Origin: Paraburkholderia sp. | Lineage (GTDB): Bacteria; Pseudomonadota; Gammaproteobacteria; Burkholderiales; Burkholderiaceae | Direction: 5' to 3' | Assembly (NCBI RefSeq): GCF_004298475.1 | Contig: NZ_SCRP01000026.1 | Coordinates: forward strand, 1-41,733 | DNA length: 41,733 nucleotides | Part shown: one piece after another, positions 1 through 8,577 of the stretch | How the letters are laid out: every line of letters starts with the position of its first letter | How positions within the stretch are numbered: the first letter of the stretch is position 1 | Made by a program: the position numbers and the translations under genes | Notes under the pieces: model-generated | The model's database searches: none | The model's input: only the letters and a program-made list of their open reading frames with translations | Told to the model about the DNA's origin: nothing

Positions 1-1
1 G

Positions 2-508
2 TCACGTCGCGAGGCTTGCCCGGAGTTTCGCACGATGGCGCGGCAAGGCGAAATGTTGCCGGATCGGGCCGTAGCTTGAGAGGAAGGCCTGTGTGCGGAC
101 CGGATTATGAAATCCACCCATGGCACGTTCACGGCGGCGCGTCGGTTGATGACTGTTCTCTGCGCGGTTGTTGACCCGTGCGACGGCTTTCACGAACACG
201 TGCTTCACGCCGGCCAGCTCCGGGATGTCTGCCTGCGCCGCCGGGTAGCTGCGCAACTGGCCCGTGACGATTTTTCGCGGCACAGGCGCCGAACGCAGCA
301 CCCGCCTGAAGAAGCGCGTGGCCGCTGTCTTGTCGCGGCACTTTTGCAGCAGGATATCGAGTTCGATGCCGTGCTCGTCAACCGCTCGCCACAGCACATA
401 GGGCTCGCCGCGCAGGGACACGAACATCTCGTCCAGATGCCACGTCGAACCGTTGGGCAACGCTCCCCTTATCCGCTTCAGGAAGCCTTGCCGTTTCAAA
501 CCGCTCAC
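2..508 (-). pseudogene. IS6-family transposase remnant, N-terminally truncated
   Basis: The reading frame encodes the DDE core and C-terminus of an IS6-type transposase: WHLDE with the first catalytic Asp, WRAVDEHG, a segment reading IVTGQLRSY, then NNRAENSHQPTRRRER with the catalytic Glu. IS6 transposases are normally about 230 residues with an N-terminal helix-turn-helix; here only about 168 codons remain and the DNA-binding part is missing. The second catalytic Asp, normally in V-V-T-D-K-L-R-S-Y, is Gly (codon GGC), which should abolish transposition. The frame opens with a GTG that overlaps the iolB stop codon, so the apparent start is an accident. The frame stops at position 2; the true end or inverted repeat may lie outside the window. 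Seen: motifs, truncation and substitution. Inferred: a dead relic. Confidence 0.8.
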
Positions 509-1308
509 CTCGCATCACGCTCGATGATCCACGCGTGCGCGGGATCGTTATGAAAGTGCCATTCACGGCACTTGCCCGCCATGACGTTGAGATAGTACGA
601 GTCGTATCCATAAGGCACCACCACCGGATGATAGCCGCGCGGCACCATCACGATGTCGTGGTCTTCGACGGCCATCGTTTCGTCGAGGTCGCGCGCATCG
701 GTGTAGACGCGCTGGAACGCGAAACCCTGCGGCGGGCTCAGGCGGTGATAGTACGTCTCTTCGAGCGCGCTCTCCTGCGGCAGGCGGTCGGCGTCGTGCT
801 TGTGCGGCGGATAGCTCGACGAATGACCCGACGGCGTGCGTACCTCCACGACGAGCAACGATTCCGCAGGCTCGGTTTGCGGCAGGATATCGCAGATATA
901 GCGCGTATTCAGGCTCTTGCCGCGCGTCGAACGCTTCATCTGCGCGGGCTCGATCAGCCGCACGGGCAGCGTGCCTTTCGCGGGCGCGCTCGCCACGCCC
1001 ACTTCTGCGCTGCGTGTGGCGCGCACGGTGGTTTTCACGCCCGGCGGCACATAAAGCGCATACGGCGCGGCATCTTCGAACACGCTGTCGCGCGAGCCGA
1101 GCCCCGACCAATGCTCGCCGCCCGCTTCGATATCGACCGTGCCCGTGAGCACGACGATGCAGCTCTCGCGTTCCTTCTCGTACACGTACACCACATCGCC
1201 CTCGGAAAGCCGGTAAGCGGCGAAGCCGACGTACTGCCAGCCTGCCGTCGAGGGCGTCACGCGCGCGATCGTCTGGCCTTCGCGCGCAGCCTTCACTAGC
1301 AAAGTCAT
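505..1308 (-). CDS. iolB: 5-deoxy-glucuronate isomerase IolB
   Basis: This 267-residue protein matches the cupin-type IolB family along its length. IolB isomerises 5-deoxy-D-glucuronate to 2-deoxy-5-keto-D-gluconate in cytoplasmic myo-inositol breakdown. Visible signatures are SSYPPHKHD, LEETYYHRL and the C-terminal GYHPVV and YYLNVMAG segments, with His and Glu residues suited to metal binding. I chose the ATG at 1308 because its ATGA overlaps the iolE stop codon and GAAGGAGG lies just upstream; a longer open frame extends upstream but runs inside iolE. It is the last gene of the iol operon. Its stop codon touches a transposase relic, so any further distal gene may have been lost or displaced. 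Confidence 0.95.
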   Translation of the reverse strand: MTLLVKAAREGQTIARVTPSTAGWQYVGFAAYRLSEGDVVYVYEKERESCIVVLTGTVDIEAGGEHWSGLGSRDSVFEDAAPYALYVPPGVKTTVRATRSAEVGVASAPAKGTLPVRLIEPAQMKRSTRGKSLNTRYICDILPQTEPAESLLVVEVRTPSGHSSSYPPHKHDADRLPQESALEETYYHRLSPPQGFAFQRVYTDARDLDETMAVEDHDIVMVPRGYHPVVVPYGYDSYYLNVMAGKCREWHFHNDPAHAWIIERDAR

Positions 1309-2219
1309 GCTGCCTCCTTCGTTGCATCGAACGGCGCATCGGCGAGCGCGCGCAGCGTGCGCCAGCCCTTCTGTGCATATGCATAGGCTGGCGCGATGAC
1401 GGGGTCCTGTTCGGCCTCGACAACGAGCCAGCCGCGATAGCCGTGGCGCTTGAGGCGTTCGACGATCGCCGCGAAGTTCACCGCGCCGTCGCCGGGCACG
1501 GTGAACGCGCCCGCGAGCACCGCGTCGAGAAAGCTCCAGTTGCGGTTGCGCGCGAGCTTCACGACCGCCGGACGCACGTCCTTGCAATGGACGTGGCACA
1601 CGCGTGCGATGTGTTTGTCGAGTTCGCGCACGGGGTCGCCGCCCGCGAACGTGATGTGACCGCTGTCGAACAGCAGACCCACGACGTCGCTCGTGCGCGC
1701 CATGAGCTTGTCGATGTCGGCGGGCGTTTCGACGTAGGCGCCCATGTGATGGTGATAGGCGAGGCGCACGCCGCGCGAGCGCGTGTGGCGCGCGAACGCT
1801 TCGACGCGGGCGGCGTAGTCGTCCCACTGCGCGTCGGTGAAAAAGCGCGGACGCTGATAGAGCGGACGCGCTGCGCCCTGGATCGAATCGGCGACTTCGC
1901 CGTACACCATCACCGTCGCGCCGTTTTGTGCCAGCAGTTCGAGATGCGGACCGACGGCGGCGATTTCCGCTTCGACGCTGCGGCGCGCGAGCCTCCCCGA
2001 GTACCAGCCGGATACGAGCGCAAGATCATATTGCGCGAACAACGTTTTGAGCGCCTGCGGCTCGCGCGGAAACTTGTTGCCGAGTTCGAAGCCCTCATAG
2101 CCGATCTCGCGCCCTTCGGCGAGCGCCACCGAAAGCGGCGTTTCGCCTCCGAGCGACGGCAGGTCGTCGTTCATCCACGAAAGCGGATTGATGCCGATGC
2201 GTACGTCGAATGCGCTCAT
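1305..2219 (-). CDS. iolE: Myo-inosose-2 dehydratase IolE
   Basis: IolE removes water from scyllo-inosose (2-keto-myo-inositol) to give 3D-(3,5/4)-trihydroxycyclohexane-1,2-dione. The 304-residue product has the expected length and the xylose-isomerase-like TIM-barrel pattern: N-terminal IGINPLSWMNDD, YEGFELGNKFP, then the metal-site segments AYHHHMGAYVET, LLFDSGHI, HVHCKDVR and VVEAEQDP. The start is ATG at 2219 with GGAGGT about six bases upstream. It lies 34 bases after iolD and overlaps iolB by ATGA, so the last two enzymes are probably translationally coupled. Confidence 0.95.
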   Translation of the reverse strand: MSAFDVRIGINPLSWMNDDLPSLGGETPLSVALAEGREIGYEGFELGNKFPREPQALKTLFAQYDLALVSGWYSGRLARRSVEAEIAAVGPHLELLAQNGATVMVYGEVADSIQGAARPLYQRPRFFTDAQWDDYAARVEAFARHTRSRGVRLAYHHHMGAYVETPADIDKLMARTSDVVGLLFDSGHITFAGGDPVRELDKHIARVCHVHCKDVRPAVVKLARNRNWSFLDAVLAGAFTVPGDGAVNFAAIVERLKRHGYRGWLVVEAEQDPVIAPAYAYAQKGWRTLRALADAPFDATKEAA

Positions 2220-2253
2220 GTGCGTACCTCCGTGTGCCTGGAGCCGTGGATCG

Positions 2254-4323
2254 TCATTTCGCTGCGTTGTCGTTGTCCGCGCTGCTGCATGTGCTGCTGC
2301 CTGTGCTGCTGCCCGCGCCGTTTTCTGCTCCGCTGTTTGTGTCGCTGGCGGCTCCGGCTGCCTCGTCCGCGCCGCCGCTCTTCTCGCGGCGGCTGCGCGC
2401 GGCGAGCCACTCGTCGTACTGCTTGCGTGCTTCGCGGACGTTGGTGCGCGACGACACCTCGGGCACCGCGACTTCCCACCACCAGCCGCCGTCCTCGGTC
2501 GTGCGGGTGGGATCGGTGTCGATGCTGATGAGGTAGGTGCGCGACGCGGCGCGCGCGCGCTGCATCGCCGCTTCGAGTTCGGCGACGTTGGCCACGTGTT
2601 CGGCCTGCGCGCCGAGCGAGCGCGCGTGCGAGGCGAAGTCGATGCGCGGCGCGCCGAGCGGTCCCTGTGCGCAGTCGTCGAAAAGATTGTTGAACGGTGC
2701 GCCGCCGCAGGCCTGCTGCAGGCGGTTGATGCAGCCGTAGCCGCGATTGTCGAGCACGACGATGATGAGTTTCGCGCCGAGCATCACGGAAGTCGCGATC
2801 TCGCTGTTCATCATCAGATAGCTGCCGTCGCCGAGCATCACGATGACTTCGCGCTCGGGCCGCGCAAGTTTTGCGCCGAGGCCGCCCGCGATTTCGTAGC
2901 CCATGCACGAGTAGCCGTATTCGACGTGATAGGCGCCCGGCTGGCCCGCGCGCCAGAGCTTGTGCAACTCGGCGGGGAGCGTGCCCGCCGCGCAGACGAC
3001 GACGTCGTCGGTGGGCGAGCGGCTCGACGAGCGTTGCACCGCGCCGATCACATCGGCGTCGTAGGGCAGGCAACTGCGATCCTGCGGGGCATGCGTGAGG
3101 TGGTCGACGCTCGCGCGCCACTCGCCTGCGAGTTGCAGCGCGTGCGCGGTCCAGTTGGCCTCGGCGCGCCAGTTCACGAGTTCGTCGGCGAGCGCAATGA
3201 GCGCGAGACGCGCGTCCGCCTGCACGGCGAGGCCGTCGTGCTTGATCGCGTCGAAACCGTTGGTGTTGATGCCGATCACGTGCGCGTGCTGGAACAGCGA
3301 ATTCGAGCCCGTCGTGAAGTCCTGCAACCGCGTGCCGACGGCGAGGATGTAGTCGGCGTCGTGGGCGAGCGCGTTGGCGGCGGGCGAGCCCGTCACGCCG
3401 ATTGCGCCCACGTTGAGCGGATCGTCCCACGCGAGCGCGCCTTTGCCGGCCTGGGTTTCCGCGACGGGAATGCCGCGCGCGGCAGCGAGCGACTGCAGCG
3501 CCTCCGACGCGTGCGAATACAGCACGCCGCCGCCCGCGACGATCAGCGGACGCTTCGCGCGATGCAACTGGGCAAGCGCGGCGTCGATTTCGGCCTGCAC
3601 GGGCGCGGGTGCATGGAAGCTCACGAGGCGCGGCGTGAAAAAGCTCGCCGGATAGTCCCACGCGGCGGATTGCACGTCCTGCGGCAGCGCGAGCGTGACG
3701 GGGCCGCACAGTGCCGCGTCGGTCAGCACGCGCAGCGCGCGCGGCAGCGCCGTAAGCAGTTGCGCGGGATGGACGATGCGGTCGAAGTAGCGCGAGACGG
3801 GCTTGAGCGCATCGTTGGCCGAGAGGCCGCCGTCATGTGTGTCTTCGATCTGCTGCAGGACGGGGTCGGGTGCGCGCGAAACGAAAATGTCGCCGGGCAG
3901 CAGCAGGATCGGCAGACGGTTCACATGCGCGAGCGCCGCGGCCGTGACGAGGTTGGTCGCGCCGGGCCCGATCGACGTCGTCACCGCCATCATGCGGCGG
4001 CGCAATTGCGCCTTTGCGTAGGCAATCGCGGTGTGCGCCATCGCCTGTTCGTTATGCGCGCGCAGCGTGGGCAATTCGTGACGCCACTGATAGAGCGCTT
4101 CGCCGAGCCCGGCCACGTTGCCATGGCCGAAGATCGCGAATACGCCGCCAAAGAGCGGCTCGGTGCGGCCGGAGCCGTCTTCGCAGGCGACGCGCTGCGC
4201 GGCGAGGTAGCGCACCAGCGCCTGCGCGGCCGTGAGACGTACGGTCTGTCCGGACGCCGCGTGCGCGACGTGTGTCGATGCAGGCTGGCTTTCGTTCACG
4301 GCGGAAGCGATGCGCTGGTTCAT
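2254..4323 (-). CDS. iolD: THcHDO hydrolase IolD (TPP-dependent)
   Basis: IolD opens the trihydroxycyclohexane-dione ring to 5-deoxy-glucuronate using thiamine diphosphate. The 689-residue protein has the three-part ThDP fold: N-terminal PYR domain (about 28-215) with the activating Glu in AHNEQAMAH near 92, a central domain (about 240-385), and a PP domain with GDGS at 498-501 followed by DNRGYG. The ATG overlaps the iolC stop (ATGA) and is preceded by AGGAGAG. The family core ends near residue 643; the rest is an unusual low-complexity tail rich in Gly, Ser, Ala and Asn, partly coded by a 12-bp tandem repeat at 2281-2316. The core is certain; the tail is probably disordered and dispensable. 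Confidence 0.95.
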   Translation of the reverse strand: MNQRIASAVNESQPASTHVAHAASGQTVRLTAAQALVRYLAAQRVACEDGSGRTEPLFGGVFAIFGHGNVAGLGEALYQWRHELPTLRAHNEQAMAHTAIAYAKAQLRRRMMAVTTSIGPGATNLVTAAALAHVNRLPILLLPGDIFVSRAPDPVLQQIEDTHDGGLSANDALKPVSRYFDRIVHPAQLLTALPRALRVLTDAALCGPVTLALPQDVQSAAWDYPASFFTPRLVSFHAPAPVQAEIDAALAQLHRAKRPLIVAGGGVLYSHASEALQSLAAARGIPVAETQAGKGALAWDDPLNVGAIGVTGSPAANALAHDADYILAVGTRLQDFTTGSNSLFQHAHVIGINTNGFDAIKHDGLAVQADARLALIALADELVNWRAEANWTAHALQLAGEWRASVDHLTHAPQDRSCLPYDADVIGAVQRSSSRSPTDDVVVCAAGTLPAELHKLWRAGQPGAYHVEYGYSCMGYEIAGGLGAKLARPEREVIVMLGDGSYLMMNSEIATSVMLGAKLIIVVLDNRGYGCINRLQQACGGAPFNNLFDDCAQGPLGAPRIDFASHARSLGAQAEHVANVAELEAAMQRARAASRTYLISIDTDPTRTTEDGGWWWEVAVPEVSSRTNVREARKQYDEWLAARSRREKSGGADEAAGAASDTNSGAENGAGSSTGSSTCSSADNDNAAK
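2281..2316. repeat. 12-bp x3 tandem repeat in iolD C-terminus
   Basis: Three in-frame units, GCTGCTGCATGT, GCTGCTGCCTGT and GCTGCTGCCCGC on the plus strand, encode the Ser-Ser-Thr/Ala-rich tail of IolD. The unit is a multiple of three, so copy-number change would lengthen or shorten the tail without a frameshift. Confidence 0.8.
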
Positions 4324-6374
4324 GCTGCTCTCTCCTCGTGCGTATGCGATTGGTTGCCGCCCACTTGTGGATTTTTAATTGCGTTGTCGGGTACATTCGC
4401 GTGCGCATTGCCACGTGAATCGCGCCAGGCCGCGATCAGCGTTTCGAACGTGCGGCGCACGCGCGCGATCAGTTCGTCGTCGCCGATCTCGCCCGCGAGC
4501 CACGCGAGGCCCGGCTCGTGGTGGATCGTGCGGCCCACCGTGAAGCCGCGGCAGGTCGCCGATTGCGCGGCGCTGCGCAGGCCCGCGAGCATTTGCTCGA
4601 CGCTTGCCGACAGCCCGAGCAGCACGACGCCCCGGCAGTACGGGTCGCGTTCGGCGATCAGCGCGTCGATGGCGCGCCATTGCGCGGCGTCCATCGGTTC
4701 GAGCTTCCACCACTCGGGATAGATGCCGATGTTGTAGAGGCGCTTGAGCGCGCGCCACACCGTGTCGGGCGCGTTCGGCGCGCCGTCGAGCTTCGGCGGA
4801 ATCACTTCGAGCAGCAGTTCGTGGCCGCTTGCCTGCACGGCGTCGTAAAGCACGCGCAATTGCGATTCCTGCTCGATGCGCTGTTCGACCGGTTCGTCGG
4901 GATGGAACTGCACGAGACACTTCACCGTGTGTTCGACGGGCCAGCTCGCAAGCGTCGTGCCGATCGAGCGGCCATGATCGAACACGAGCGGGACCGATCC
5001 CGGCAGTTCGACGGGGCGGCCGATCCACCAGCCGCGCCCGGTGGCGGCGTTCAGCGCATCCTGGCCGTAGCGGTCGTCGATCAGCACGCCGATGCGCCCT
5101 TGCAGACCGAGCGCCTGTTCGGTTTGGGCGACCGCCTCGACGAAGAGATTCTTGAGTTGCGTGATGCGCGATTCGTCGGCGCCCGCTTGCTGCGCGAGGT
5201 CGAAGAACTGATTGCGATGATCGAAGGCGAAACCGAGCACTTCGTCGCGCGGCGTGCGCGTGGGCGTCACGCGATGCAGGCGCGCGAGCGTTGCGTCGCG
5301 GTCCGGGCGGCGCGTGCTCGCGGGGTCGGCTGCGGCTTCGCGAAGGAAGTAGTCGAGTTCGGCGGGCGTCGGCATGGCGGGCGCGCAGCCGTGGCGCGAC
5401 ACCACGAGCGCGCCGCATGCGTTGGCCGTGCGCGCGCAGTCTTTGAGCGGCGCGTCGCGCAGCCATCCCGAGAGGAAGCCTGCGGCGAATGCATCGCCCG
5501 CGCCGAGCACGTTGAGCACCTCGACCGCGACGCCGCGTTGCATCGGCAGATCGTCGAGCGACGCGGGCAGCGCGCCTTCGATGATCTGGCAGCCGAGCGG
5601 GCCGCGCTTGACGAGCAGCGTGGCACGGGTCGCTTCGCGCACGCGTGCGAGTGCGTCGATGAGCGCTGCCTCGCCGCCCGCGATGCGGAATTCCTCTTCG
5701 GTGCCGATCACGAGATCGAAGTGCGGCAGGATGCGTTGCAAATGGGCGGAAACGCCTTCGCTCGCGATGAAGCGCGTCTCGCCGTCGGCCTTGCCGGTGA
5801 GGCCCCAGAGCACGGGGCGATAGTCGATGTCGAGCACCGTGCGCACGTTGTTGCGCCGTGCGTAGTCGAGCGCCGTGAGGCTCGTGCGGTTCGTGTGTTC
5901 GGAGGAGAAGTGCGTGCCGGTGATGAGCAGCGCCTTCGATGAGGCGATGAAGGCCTCGTCGAAATCCTGCACGTCGACGGCCATGTCGGCGCAGTTCTCG
6001 CGGTAGAAAATGAGCGGAAACGTATCGCGGTCCTTCAGGCCGAGCAGCACGAGCGCGGTCAGGCGTTCGCGGTCCACGCGCACATGGCTCGTGTCGCAGC
6101 CTTCTTTTGCGAGCGTTTCGACGAGAAAACGGCCCATGTGATCGTCGCCGACGCGCGTGAGCATGGCCGTCCGCAGACCGAGCCGCGCGCAGCCAAACGC
6201 GATGTTCGCCGACGATCCGCCCAGATACTTCGCGAACGTCGAGACGTCTTCGAGCCGCGCGCCGACCTGCTGCGCGTAGAGATCGACGCCGAGGCGGCCG
6301 AGGCAGACGACGTCGCGGCTTTTGCCGGATGCGAAGCGCGAAGCCGCAGCGGCGGGAGAGTCGGTCGTGGCCAT
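4320..6374 (-). CDS. iolC: IolC kinase fused to DUF2090 aldolase-like domain
   Basis: This 684-residue fusion has two parts. Residues about 20-345 form a PfkB/ribokinase-type 5-dehydro-2-deoxygluconokinase with YLGGSSANIAFG and the catalytic GAGDAFAAGF. Residues about 370-660 form a DUF2090 domain, the class annotated as 5-dehydro-2-deoxy-phosphogluconate aldolase (IolJ activity) in such fusions. One protein could therefore phosphorylate the substrate and cleave it to dihydroxyacetone phosphate and malonate semialdehyde. The motif PEWWKLEP contains a Lys that is a candidate Schiff-base residue (inference). Two ATGs lie two codons apart; I prefer 6374 because AGGA is properly spaced from it but too close to 6380. 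The stop overlaps the iolD ATG (ATGA). The 86-bp gap before it carries an 11-bp repeat. Confidence 0.93.
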   Translation of the reverse strand: MATTDSPAAAASRFASGKSRDVVCLGRLGVDLYAQQVGARLEDVSTFAKYLGGSSANIAFGCARLGLRTAMLTRVGDDHMGRFLVETLAKEGCDTSHVRVDRERLTALVLLGLKDRDTFPLIFYRENCADMAVDVQDFDEAFIASSKALLITGTHFSSEHTNRTSLTALDYARRNNVRTVLDIDYRPVLWGLTGKADGETRFIASEGVSAHLQRILPHFDLVIGTEEEFRIAGGEAALIDALARVREATRATLLVKRGPLGCQIIEGALPASLDDLPMQRGVAVEVLNVLGAGDAFAAGFLSGWLRDAPLKDCARTANACGALVVSRHGCAPAMPTPAELDYFLREAAADPASTRRPDRDATLARLHRVTPTRTPRDEVLGFAFDHRNQFFDLAQQAGADESRITQLKNLFVEAVAQTEQALGLQGRIGVLIDDRYGQDALNAATGRGWWIGRPVELPGSVPLVFDHGRSIGTTLASWPVEHTVKCLVQFHPDEPVEQRIEQESQLRVLYDAVQASGHELLLEVIPPKLDGAPNAPDTVWRALKRLYNIGIYPEWWKLEPMDAAQWRAIDALIAERDPYCRGVVLLGLSASVEQMLAGLRSAAQSATCRGFTVGRTIHHEPGLAWLAGEIGDDELIARVRRTFETLIAAWRDSRGNAHANVPDNAIKNPQVGGNQSHTHEERAA

Positions 6375-6393
6375 GTGCATTCCTCGTGAGTTC

Positions 6394-6448
6394 GCTGCCG
6401 TTGCGTTGTCGTTGCTGTGCCGTTGCTATGCCGTTGCTATGCCGTTGC
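6394..6448. repeat. 11-bp x5 tandem repeat in iolC leader
   Basis: Five back-to-back 11-bp units ending in CGTTGC (GCTGCCGTTGC, GTTGTCGTTGC, TGTGCCGTTGC, then TATGCCGTTGC twice) fill most of the spacer between the ATPase gene and iolC. It is non-coding, ends about 20 bases before the iolC start and shows the same period and copy number as the repeat at 40250-40304, with a different sequence. Confidence 0.85.
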
Positions 6449-6466
6449 GGTTTCGTTGTTTTGCGC

Positions 6467-7300
6467 TCAGACCGTCGCGCCGTCGAGTTCCGCGATGAGC
6501 TTTTGCATCTCCGCGCCTCCGGCCATCATGTCGAGCACTTCGTTCTTGCTGATGGTTTCTTTCGTGAAGGTGCCGAGTGAGCGCCCGCGATTGAGAAGGG
6601 TGAACGAATCGCCGATGGGGTAGGCGTGATGGACGTTGTGCGTGATGAAGATCACCGAGATGCCCTTGGCGCGCGCGTTGTGGATCAGCTTGAGCACATT
6701 GAAGCTCTGCTTGACGCCGAGTGCGGCGGTCGGTTCGTCGAGAATCAGCACGCGCGCGCCGAAGTGGATCGCGCGCGCAATCGCGAGACACTGGCGCTCG
6801 CCGCCCGACATCGTGCCGATGGCCTGATGCGGGTCGCGCACGTTGATGCCCATTTCCGCGAGCCGGTCTTGCGCAATCGTTGCGCTGGCATCGAGATCCA
6901 TGACGTTCAGAAAGCCGAATAATTTCTTCTGCGGCTCGCGGCCCATGAAGAAATTGCGCGCCACGGACAAGAGCGGCACAAGCGCGAGGTCTTGATACAC
7001 CGTCGCGATGCCGAGGTCGAGCGCTTCCTTGGGCGAAGCGAAATGCACGGGCTTGCCGTCCACGAAATACTGGCCGGAAGAGGGTGCGTGCACGCCCGCG
7101 AGCGTCTTGATGAGCGTGGACTTGCCCGCGCCGTTGTCGCCGAGCAGGCAGTGCACTTCGCCGCGCTTCAGGCGCATCGTGACGCCGTTCAGCGCGATGA
7201 CCTTGCCGAAATACTTGCTGACGTTTTCGAGCGCGAGGATCGTGTCGGCGCCGTTGCCAGCGCTGTTGCCTGCGCCGTTGCTGGTGATCGTGTCGGACAT
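6467..7300 (-). CDS. Inositol/sugar ABC transporter ATPase, single domain
   Basis: The 277-residue protein is the ATP-hydrolysing subunit of a sugar-type importer. Visible motifs are Walker [10 protein letters not shown] (54-62), the Q-loop Gln near 103, signature SGGERQ (165-170), Walker B VLILDEP (185-190) and the switch His near 221. RbsA/MglA-type ATPases usually carry two such domains in about 500 residues; this has one, like FrcA, and probably works as a homodimer. Its place between the permease (13-base gap) and iolC points to myo-inositol import, equivalent to IatA of Caulobacter; substrate is inferred from context. A Gly/Ser/Asn-rich extension precedes the domain. Confidence 0.92.
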   Translation of the reverse strand: MSDTITSNGAGNSAGNGADTILALENVSKYFGKVIALNGVTMRLKRGEVHCLLGDNGAGKSTLIKTLAGVHAPSSGQYFVDGKPVHFASPKEALDLGIATVYQDLALVPLLSVARNFFMGREPQKKLFGFLNVMDLDASATIAQDRLAEMGINVRDPHQAIGTMSGGERQCLAIARAIHFGARVLILDEPTAALGVKQSFNVLKLIHNARAKGISVIFITHNVHHAYPIGDSFTLLNRGRSLGTFTKETISKNEVLDMMAGGAEMQKLIAELDGATV

Positions 7301-7313
7301 GGCGGGCTCCCGG

Positions 7314-8492
7314 TTACGACTGCGCGACGCGGCGGCGCACGTAGTGATTGAACAGCACGGCCATCAGCAGCATCATGCCGAGGAACACGCGGAACCAGTC
7401 CGAATCGATGTTCGTGTAGGTGATGCCGATCTGCACGACGCCGAAAATCAGCGCGCCGAACGCAGCGCCGATCACCGAGCCGTAGCCGCCTGTGAGCAGC
7501 GTGCCGCCGATCACTGCGGCGATGATCGCCTCGAATTCCTTTTGAATGCCGCGGTCGGCGGCGGCCGAGCCGATGTCGCACACCTGCAGCACGGCGAAGA
7601 GGCACGAGCAGAACGCGGTGAGCATGAAGAGCGAGATCTTGACGCGCTTGACGGGCACGCCGACGTTCTTGGCGGCGTTCGCGTCGCCGCCGACGGCGAG
7701 AATCCAGTTGCCGTAGCGCGTTCTGGCGAGCACGAACGCGCCGATTGCAGTGAGCGCGAACCACCAGAGCAGCACTTTCGGCACGCCGGGCACGAGCGGC
7801 TGGCCGTTGTCGAGCATCTTGCCGATGCCCGCATGCGCGAGGACGACGAAAAGGCCCTTGAACGCGGTGCCGTGAAAAAGGAGGTTGGTGAGCCAGTCGG
7901 CTTTCGCGACGTCGCCGACGCCCGAGACGATCGTGCGGTCGGCGAACATGATCGACAGGGCGAGCGTGAGGCCGCGCAGGATGAACAGGAACGCGAGCGT
8001 GACGATGAACGACGGCAGCCGCGTGCGCATCACGAGATACCCGTTGAGCGCGCCGAGTGCGACGCAGCCCGCGAACGCGAAGAGAATCGAGAGGGAGATG
8101 GGCCAGTGGAAGTACATGGTCGGGATGGCGACCATCATGCCGGCGAAGCCGATCATCGAGCCGATGGAGAGGTCGAACTCGCCTGCGATCATCAGCAGGC
8201 AGGCGCCGACGGCGAGGATGCCGAGATAGGCTGCGACCTGCGACCAGTTCATCACGCCGTCGAGATCGAACATGCCGGACCCGCCTGCGCCGATGGCGAA
8301 GATGGCGAAGATGAGCACGGTGCCTGAAATCGCGGCGAATTCGGGGCGGCCGAGCAGATGCCCGAACCACGGTTCGCGGCGCATGCGTTCATCGGCTGGG
8401 GTGGGTCCTGCCGATGCCTGCGGCGTGGAGCCGGGGTCTTGCGCGCTGCTGTCGTGTGCGTGTGAGGGGAAGTGCTTACCGGCTACGCCCAT
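7314..8492 (-). CDS. Inositol/sugar ABC transporter permease
   Basis: This is a 392-residue hydrophobic inner-membrane protein of the RbsC/FrcC branched permease family. It shows the family segments [44 protein letters not shown] (the loop that contacts the ATPase) and the [17 protein letters not shown] helix pair, with about nine or ten membrane segments. A polar tail of about 45 residues precedes the first helix. I chose the ATG at 8492 because AGAGGAAAG stands just before it; a longer frame to 8576 has no such site and would cross a hairpin. It is the second gene of the operon, 85 bases after the binding protein. Inositol as substrate is inferred from the iol genes around it. Confidence 0.92.
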   Translation of the reverse strand: MGVAGKHFPSHAHDSSAQDPGSTPQASAGPTPADERMRREPWFGHLLGRPEFAAISGTVLIFAIFAIGAGGSGMFDLDGVMNWSQVAAYLGILAVGACLLMIAGEFDLSIGSMIGFAGMMVAIPTMYFHWPISLSILFAFAGCVALGALNGYLVMRTRLPSFIVTLAFLFILRGLTLALSIMFADRTIVSGVGDVAKADWLTNLLFHGTAFKGLFVVLAHAGIGKMLDNGQPLVPGVPKVLLWWFALTAIGAFVLARTRYGNWILAVGGDANAAKNVGVPVKRVKISLFMLTAFCSCLFAVLQVCDIGSAAADRGIQKEFEAIIAAVIGGTLLTGGYGSVIGAAFGALIFGVVQIGITYTNIDSDWFRVFLGMMLLMAVLFNHYVRRRVAQS

Positions 8493-8512
8493 GATCTTTC
8501 CTCTGCTCGGTT

Positions 8513-8546
8513 GGCCTGAGTAAGCGCTTGCGCAATGACTCAGGCC
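8513..8546 (-). promoter_or_regulatory. Hairpin between binding-protein and permease genes
   Basis: GGCCTGAGT at 8513-8521 and its exact complement ACTCAGGCC at 8538-8546 form a 9-bp stem around a 16-base loop that itself contains the palindrome TTGCGCAA. It begins 31 bases after the binding-protein stop codon. No T-run follows on the minus strand, so it is more likely an mRNA-stabilising or partly terminating 3' stem-loop than a full terminator. Such elements often let binding protein be made in excess of membrane subunits. Confidence 0.6.
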
Positions 8547-8577
8547 GGGTACAAAACCGTCGGCCAAACACCGCAAA

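Noticed and set aside
2..508. An intact insertion sequence at the window start
   Set aside because: N-terminal third missing, catalytic Asp changed to Gly, and no inverted repeat pair visible in the window.
2209..2316. CRISPR-like array from the repeated bases near the end of iolD and at 6394, 32440 and 40250
   Set aside because: Units are adjacent without spacers of constant length and no cas gene is present; they are simple tandem repeats.
2188..4722. An 844-codon plus-strand frame across iolD and part of iolC
   Set aside because: Antisense shadow of strongly coding iolD; composition is Arg/Ala/His-rich without any family motif, a usual result of GC-rich third codon positions.
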